Origin: Syntrophomonas sp964422685
Lineage (GTDB): Bacteria; Bacillota; Syntrophomonadia; Syntrophomonadales; Syntrophomonadaceae
DNA: 17,582 nt
Reading direction: 5' to 3'
Assembly: GCA_964422685.1 (NCBI GenBank)
Contig: CAYRCG010000027.1
Span: 1-17,582, forward strand
Below, in pieces: positions 13,441 through 17,582 of this stretch (the first letter of the stretch is position 1; each line of letters begins with the position of its first letter). The notes beneath the pieces were generated by a model that made no database searches, was not told where the DNA came from, and worked only from the letters and a program-made list of their open reading frames with translations. Position numbers and translations under genes: made by a program.

Positions 13441-13556
13441 CCAAGCTGCAGGCGGTTGCTCCATCATCCTGAGCGGTAAAACTTGCTGCAGAATAGGAAT
13501 AGAAACCCACCTCGCTAGTCAAAGCTATGGCTAAAGGCAATGAGGGGGTTTTTCTT

Positions 13557-15263
13557 TTGCCGCGCAAGCGTATTTATTTATTGATGGGCATGATTTTACT
13601 ACTTTATTCGGTTTTGGCCTTAAGATTGGTTTATTTTCAAATAATAGAAGGTCAGGATTTGGCGGCCCAGGCCATTGCTATGCGTAGCCAAGGTATAGGC
13701 CTAAGTGAATATCCGCGGAGTGAAATATTGGACAGGAATCTCCAACCTTTAACGGGGACTTATACCACTAAGGCTCTTTACGCTTCCCTTGCCGAAATTA
13801 AAAGCAAGGGTTTAACCGCGAAAAAGGAGGACGATAAGGTGGGATTGCCGATGCTGGCCGAAAACTTAGGTCAGGTTTTAGGACGGGATAGCCAGGAGAT
13901 TTTGGGATTGCTAGAGCAAGCTTCCCAAAGTGGAGCTGCTTTTGTCCGCTTAGCTTCAGATTTGAGCGAGGCGGAAATCAAGAGCATCCTTGCCCAGGAT
14001 TTGCCCGGGATTACGATTGCCCCTTTACTTAAAAGATACCGCCAAGATGGTTTTTGCTGCCATGTGCTCGGCTATGTCGGGGGATATCAAAGCAACGAGG
14101 GGCAGGCCGGGATAGAAAAATACTATAATGATTTGCTTAAAAAGGGCGACTCCCCGCAGGAGTTGCTCTCTGTTTATGATGCCCGCGGGACAATAATTAA
14201 GGGGCTAAATTACAAATACTTTGAAACCGGGGATAAGGTGAAGGGTACCCTCGCTTTAACCATAGATAAAAGGATTCAGGAAATAGTGGAAAAAGAGATA
14301 TCTTCCGGGGTTAAATCAGGTGCGGTGGTTGTGATGGATGTAAATAGCAGAGAGGTACTAGCCATGGCTAGCCGTCCCGCTTTCAATCCATACCGCATAG
14401 AAGACCTGTTACAAGGTGAACGGAACAGTAATCTAATTAATCGGGCTTTATGCTCTTATCATCCAGGTTCGCTTTTCAAGATACTTCTAGCAACGGCCGC
14501 TTTGGAGGAAGGAGTGCTATCTGAGCAGGAGAACTTCCATTGCTCCGGAAAATATATTTTTAATGAGTCACAGTATACTTCCTGCTGGAAAAAGGAAGGG
14601 CATGGTGATCTGACCTTCCCGCAGGCATTTGCCCATTCCTGCAACCCTGTATTTATAGAAATAGGGCAAAGACTGGGGAAAGAAAAACTTTTATATTATG
14701 CTGATAAATTGCATTTATGTGATGGAGACTTGTTGGGTTACGAACACCATCCAGGTTCTTATATACGAGTCAATCCGGGGAAGATAGCGCTGAGCAACGC
14801 TTCCCTGGGGCAGGAAGGGGTAATGCTGAGCCCTTTGCAGTTAAGCTCTCTGCTGGCTACTGTTGCTGATGGCGGGCTTTGGCAGGCTCCCTCATTGTTG
14901 CGTTATATTATAAATAGCGAAGGGGAACGAAAGGCTATAGCCGCAAAGAGTCCTAAGGAAAGGGTAATAAGTTCTGCAACCGCCGCCAAGGTGCGGGAAC
15001 TAATGGAATTGGTAGTTAGTGAAGGGACTGGGAAAAATGCGGCCCTGGCAACAGTTAAAGTAGCCGGAAAAACTGCCACCAGCGAGACAGGTAGTTTACA
15101 GGAAGATGGGGAGCAATCCCTGGATACCTGGTTCGGAGGTTATTTTCCGGCAGATGAACCGCGTTGGGTCATAGTGGTTTTGGTGCAGGAAGGTGAATCT
15201 GGGGCAGCGGATGCAGCGCCGGTTTTCAGACATATCGCCCAGGAGATGCTAAGGATATTATAA
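13557..15263 (+). CDS. Class B penicillin-binding protein (transpeptidase)
   Basis: This DD-transpeptidase cross-links peptidoglycan. The 568-residue protein has one N-terminal membrane helix (residues about 5-27, LLMGMILLLYSVLALRL), then a non-catalytic pedestal and a penicillin-binding domain from about 270. The active-site motifs are SLFK (Ser305, Lys308), SCN (Ser361-Asn363) and, in place of the usual KTG, KTA (Lys505-Ala507, in AGKTATSETG). The clostridial place after U32 and DUF4911 suggests the sporulation- or elongation-linked PBP2 type, but the subclass is not certain. I place the start at TTG 13557, 8 nt after TGAGGGGG. The in-frame ATG 13527 has no ribosome binding site. The gene ends just before a dispersed palindrome. 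Confidence 0.9.
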   Translation: MPRKRIYLLMGMILLLYSVLALRLVYFQIIEGQDLAAQAIAMRSQGIGLSEYPRSEILDRNLQPLTGTYTTKALYASLAEIKSKGLTAKKEDDKVGLPMLAENLGQVLGRDSQEILGLLEQASQSGAAFVRLASDLSEAEIKSILAQDLPGITIAPLLKRYRQDGFCCHVLGYVGGYQSNEGQAGIEKYYNDLLKKGDSPQELLSVYDARGTIIKGLNYKYFETGDKVKGTLALTIDKRIQEIVEKEISSGVKSGAVVVMDVNSREVLAMASRPAFNPYRIEDLLQGERNSNLINRALCSYHPGSLFKILLATAALEEGVLSEQENFHCSGKYIFNESQYTSCWKKEGHGDLTFPQAFAHSCNPVFIEIGQRLGKEKLLYYADKLHLCDGDLLGYEHHPGSYIRVNPGKIALSNASLGQEGVMLSPLQLSSLLATVADGGLWQAPSLLRYIINSEGERKAIAAKSPKERVISSATAAKVRELMELVVSEGTGKNAALATVKVAGKTATSETGSLQEDGEQSLDTWFGGYFPADEPRWVIVVLVQEGESGAADAAPVFRHIAQEMLRIL

Positions 15264-15274
15264 GGGGGTGTCAC

Positions 15275-15326
15275 GGGGACGGTCCTTTTGACACCCACAC
15301 GTATGAGTGACAAAAGGACCGTCCCC
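15275..15326. repeat. Dispersed 52-bp palindrome between the PBP gene and dnaK
   Basis: GGGGACGGTCCTTTTGACAC (15275-15294) and GTGACAAAAGGACCGTCCCC (15307-15326) are complementary at 19 of 20 positions and are separated by a 12-nt loop. The sequence belongs to the GGGGACGGT-C-TTTTGTCAC type seen in many copies in clostridial and other genomes (from memory). Related elements often lie next to IS200-like or REP-associated tyrosine transposase genes. As RNA it would form a very stable stem 12 nt after the PBP stop, and it may also end that transcript despite lacking a long U-tract. Confidence 0.75.
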
Positions 15327-15387
15327 ATGTCCCTATGGAACGATCCTAGTTGTTCATTCTCACACAGTCTGCCGTCCCCATGTCCCT
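15319..15387. repeat. 16-bp direct repeat extending from the palindrome
   Basis: CCGTCCCCATGTCCCT occurs at 15319-15334, overlapping the right palindrome arm, and again at 15372-15387. The second copy lacks the AAAAGGA part of the arm, so it looks like a decayed or partial second element. Confidence 0.6.
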
Positions 15388-15431
15388 CCCGTGCCCCTCT
15401 CGGCTCATCGCAATTTAACCTTTGACCTTCC

Positions 15432-15460
15432 TTGACTAATAGCAAATAGCCTATTATAAT
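15432..15460 (+). promoter_or_regulatory. Strong sigma-A type promoter for dnaK
   Basis: TTGACT (15432-15437), a 17-nt spacer and a perfect TATAAT (15455-15460) give a near-consensus housekeeping promoter. Transcription would start near 15467 and leave a leader of about 60 nt. The spacer begins AATAG and ends CTATT, an imperfectly placed inverted pair across the promoter. No CIRCE element (TTAGCACTC-N9-GAGTGCTAA) is present. Confidence 0.75.
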
Positions 15461-15472
15461 ATTCCTATAGAT

Positions 15473-15486
15473 TGCTAAAAGTAGCA
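15473..15486. promoter_or_regulatory. 5-4-5 inverted repeat just after the dnaK transcription start
   Basis: TGCTA (15473-15477), AAAG, TAGCA (15482-15486) form a perfect short inverted repeat directly downstream of the expected start site. It could be an operator for a repressor or a small 5' stem. It is not a CIRCE box. Short repeats of this size can also arise by chance. Confidence 0.35.
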
Positions 15487-15527
15487 GAAATAATGGTTAA
15501 AAAAGTAAAGTGAAGGAGGCAGTTAAG

Positions 15528-17399
15528 ATGGCAAAAGCAGTAGGGATTGACCTGGGGACTACCAATTCAGTGGTTGCCGTCATAGAGGGCGGTGATCCGG
15601 CGGTAATAGTTAATGCTGAGGGCAATCGCACCACTCCTTCGGTGGTGGCGTTTAAGGACAACAACGAAAGATTAGTGGGACAGATTGCCCGGCGTCAGGG
15701 GGCGCTGAATCCGGAAAACACCTTCTATTCAATTAAGAGATTTATGGGGCGGCGTTATTCTGAAGTAGAAAGTGAGCGCAAACTGTTGCCCTATACAGTA
15801 GTAGCTGGACCTAATGATGCTGTGCGCTTTCAGGGCCGGGATAAACTATTGGCTCCGGAAGAAATATCGGCTATGGTTTTGAAGAAACTGGCAGAGGATG
15901 CTTCTAAATATTTGGGAGAGAAAGTTAAAGATGCAGTAATAACCGTTCCGGCCTATTTTAATGATGCCCAACGGCAGGCAACCAAGGATGCCGGTCGTAT
16001 TGCCGGGTTGAATGTCCTGCGGATAATTAATGAGCCCACCGCGGCGGCCTTGGCTTATGGACTAGATAAAAAGGCCAACCAGACTATTCTGGTTTTCGAC
16101 CTAGGGGGAGGCACCTTTGATGTTTCGATCCTGGAGGTGGGCGATGGCGTATTCGAGGTAAAATCCACTAATGGGGATACCCATTTGGGTGGGGATAATT
16201 TCGATAAGGCTATTGTCGATTGGATGGCGGAAGAATTTAAAAAGGACCATGGCATTGATCTGCGTAAAGATAAACAAGCCTTGCAAAGATTGATAGAAAC
16301 AGCGGAAAAGGCCAAGATTGAGCTCTCCAGTTTACTGGAAACCAGCATAAATCTGCCCTTTATTACAGCTGATGCCTCCGGGGCTAAACATTTGGATATG
16401 AAACTGCCCCGGGCTAAATTCGAGGATCTAATACATGCTGACTTGGCGCGGCTGCGGGCTCCGATGCAGGCGGCTTTAGACGACGCCAAGCTAAGCGCGC
16501 GGGATATTGATGAGGTAATACTGGTAGGGGGCTCTACCCGGGTACCGGCCGTACAAAAAATGGTGAGGGAAATAAGCGGGAAAGAGCCTAACCTGGGGGT
16601 AAACCCGGACGAGGTAGTGGCGGTAGGGGCTGCTATTCAAGCTGGGGTTCTGGCCGGTGAAGTTAAGGATGTTTTACTTTTGGATGTTACCCCGCTTTCT
16701 CTGGGAGTAGAGACCATGGGAGGGGTGATGACTCGGGTAATCGAGCGCAATACCACTATTCCGGCGCGGCGCAGCGAGACCTTTAGTACCGCCGAAGATA
16801 ATCAGCCAGCGGTGGATATCCATGTATTGCAGGGCGAACGGGAGATGGCTCGGGATAATCGCTCCTTGGGACAGTTCAAGCTGGATGGCATTAGCCCGGC
16901 ACCCCGGGGAATTCCGCAGATTGAGGTAAGTTTTGATATAGATGCCAATGGTATATTGACGGTGAGTGCCAAAGACCAGGCCACTGGCAAAGAACAAAGT
17001 GTGACCATCAGTGGTTCTTCCAACCTGGATAAGGCTGAGGTTGACCGCATGGTGAATGATGCCCAGGTTTATAGTGAAGATGATAAGAAGCGGCGGCAAG
17101 AAGTGGAGGTAATGAACCAAGGGGATAGCCTATGCTACACGGTTGAGCGCAAACTCAAAGCAGTCGGCGAACAGCTTCCCTTGCACGAAAAAGCTCGGAT
17201 AGAAGATCTTTTACAGGAATTGAAAAAAGCCCTGGAGGAGAAGGCGGGTATGGATAAGCTGAAAGAGCTTATCGATGAACTAGGACAGGCAGCCTATAGC
17301 CTGGATAATATAGAACCTGCTGCTGCCGGGGCCGGAGGAAGCGAGCAGACTGCTGGGGGGGATACTGAGGTAGTGGATGCTGAATTCGAGGAAAATTAG
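15528..17399 (+). CDS. dnaK: DnaK (Hsp70) chaperone with diderm-type insert
   Basis: DnaK binds exposed hydrophobic peptide segments in an ATP cycle driven by a J-protein and a GrpE exchange factor. The 623-residue product has the ATPase domain (VGIDLGTTNS at 5-14, DLGGGTFDVSIL at about 190-201, VGGSTRVPAVQ at about 330), the interdomain linker DVLLLDVTPLSLG (about 380-392), the beta substrate-binding domain and a helical lid. It ends VVDAEFEEN. Between FMGRR and the EEISAMVLKK block (about residues 74-115) it carries some 22 residues that B. subtilis DnaK lacks and that Gram-negative and cyanobacterial DnaKs have. I chose ATG 15528 (AGGAGG 8 nt upstream); the GTG 15510 is upstream of that site. 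hrcA and grpE are not adjacent. A J-domain gene follows. Confidence 0.96.
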   Translation: MAKAVGIDLGTTNSVVAVIEGGDPAVIVNAEGNRTTPSVVAFKDNNERLVGQIARRQGALNPENTFYSIKRFMGRRYSEVESERKLLPYTVVAGPNDAVRFQGRDKLLAPEEISAMVLKKLAEDASKYLGEKVKDAVITVPAYFNDAQRQATKDAGRIAGLNVLRIINEPTAAALAYGLDKKANQTILVFDLGGGTFDVSILEVGDGVFEVKSTNGDTHLGGDNFDKAIVDWMAEEFKKDHGIDLRKDKQALQRLIETAEKAKIELSSLLETSINLPFITADASGAKHLDMKLPRAKFEDLIHADLARLRAPMQAALDDAKLSARDIDEVILVGGSTRVPAVQKMVREISGKEPNLGVNPDEVVAVGAAIQAGVLAGEVKDVLLLDVTPLSLGVETMGGVMTRVIERNTTIPARRSETFSTAEDNQPAVDIHVLQGEREMARDNRSLGQFKLDGISPAPRGIPQIEVSFDIDANGILTVSAKDQATGKEQSVTISGSSNLDKAEVDRMVNDAQVYSEDDKKRRQEVEVMNQGDSLCYTVERKLKAVGEQLPLHEKARIEDLLQELKKALEEKAGMDKLKELIDELGQAAYSLDNIEPAAAGAGGSEQTAGGDTEVVDAEFEEN

Positions 17400-17408
17400 G
17401 AAACTAAC

Positions 17409-17432
17409 GGGGGATGCAATGAGTCATCCCCC
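17409..17432 (+). other. Hairpin in the dnaK-J-gene spacer
   Basis: GGGGGATG (17409-17416), an 8-nt loop and CATCCCCC (17425-17432) form a perfect 8-bp stem 10 nt after the dnaK stop. No U-tract follows, so full termination is unlikely. It may attenuate, stabilise the dnaK end of the transcript, or mark a processing site before the J-protein gene. Confidence 0.55.
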
Positions 17433-17461
17433 AGTGACTTTAAGTAAATGGAGGGGCCCAT

Positions 17462-17582
17462 ATGGCAGTTAAGTACCTTGATTATTATAAAATCCTGGGT
17501 GTCGATCGCGATGCCGATGCTAAAAAGATAAAAGCGGCTTATCGTAAACTAGCCCGCAAATGGCATCCGGATTTACATACCG
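17462..17582 (+). CDS. J-domain co-chaperone, 5' end only (DnaJ/CbpA family)
   Basis: Forty codons are visible before the window ends: an ATG at 17462 after a GGAGGGG site, then a canonical J-domain start. DYYKILGV is at residues 7-14 (helix I), KKIKAAYRKLARKW (about 21-34) is helix II, and the HPD motif that triggers the Hsp70 ATPase is at residues 35-37. The opening MAVKYLDYYKILGV resembles CbpA/DnaJ-C-type proteins, which lack the zinc-finger domain, more than canonical MAKRDYYEVLGV-type DnaJ. The missing C-terminus is needed to decide. It follows dnaK by 62 nt and probably serves it directly. Confidence 0.85.
   Translation, partial: MAVKYLDYYKILGVDRDADAKKIKAAYRKLARKWHPDLHT

Noticed and set aside
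15400..15527. CIRCE heat-shock operator upstream of dnaK
   Set aside because: No TTAGCACTC or GAGTGCTAA half-site with nine-base spacing exists; only a shorter unrelated inverted repeat is present.
16055..16489. 144-codon open frame antisense to dnaK, and similar antisense frames in alaS and mnmA
   Set aside because: They mirror the codon pattern of the real genes on the other strand, have no domain and no ribosome binding site.
17409..17432. Full intrinsic terminator after dnaK
   Set aside because: The stem is perfect but is followed by AGTGACTTTAAG rather than a U-tract, so I list it only as a hairpin.
1..17582. CRISPR array, tRNA, rRNA, integrase or transposase genes
   Set aside because: No regularly spaced repeats, no cloverleaf-type sequence or conserved rRNA stretch, and no mobile-element protein in any long frame. 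Only short non-coding dispersed repeats were found.

Overview
This is a mid-GC chromosomal segment from a low-to-mid-GC Gram-positive bacterium. The most likely group is an anaerobic clostridial or syntrophomonad-type Firmicute. The main evidence is gene order: an AI-2E exporter, alaS, an IreB/DUF965 gene, ruvX and a DUF1292 gene, followed by mltG and a U32 peptidase-family gene, reproduce the Bacillus subtilis yrrI-alaS-yrzL-yrrK-yrzB-yrrL-yrrN/O order. Strong AGGAGG-type ribosome binding sites and several TTG/GTG starts fit the same origin. No rRNA, tRNA, CRISPR array, transposase or prophage gene is visible. The genus is an inference and is not proven by the sequence.

Layout. At the left, rarA (75-1391, minus) has its own promoter and a structured leader of about 170 nt. 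A repeat-rich, gene-free stretch follows (about 1600-1960), then mnmA (1970-2998) and a second repeat block (about 3025-3180). A run of plus-strand genes follows: a PRC-barrel protein (3215), an overlapping 58-codon zinc-ribbon gene (3679), an AI-2E-family permease (3876), alaS (5049), ireB (7746), ruvX (8187) and an acidic DUF1292 gene (8683). A clear intrinsic terminator sits at 8987-9013. Next come a cell-envelope and tRNA-modification group: a VanW/G5 protein (9037), mltG (10698), a U32 TrhP-like gene (11845), a DUF4911 gene (13088) and a class B penicillin-binding protein (13557). After a 52-bp dispersed palindrome and a near-consensus promoter, dnaK (15528) begins, followed by a J-domain gene (17462) cut by the right edge.

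How the genes fit together. MnmA, AlaS and the U32 protein act on tRNA. RarA and RuvX act on stalled forks or recombination and rRNA processing. IreB, VanW, MltG and the PBP belong to peptidoglycan synthesis, remodelling and its Ser/Thr-kinase control. DnaK and the J-protein form a chaperone pair.

The window is mostly housekeeping and I see no clear new multi-gene system. The points most worth a second look are: (1) a MnmA with a Cys-x-x-Cys plus Cys triad and a shortened N-terminal loop; (2) a DnaK with the roughly 22-residue segment typical of diderm Hsp70s, with no hrcA/grpE beside it and no CIRCE element; (3) the small conserved-looking zinc-ribbon gene; (4) mosaic dispersed repeats flanking mnmA, with one module inverted between the copies; (5) the palindrome between the PBP gene and dnaK.
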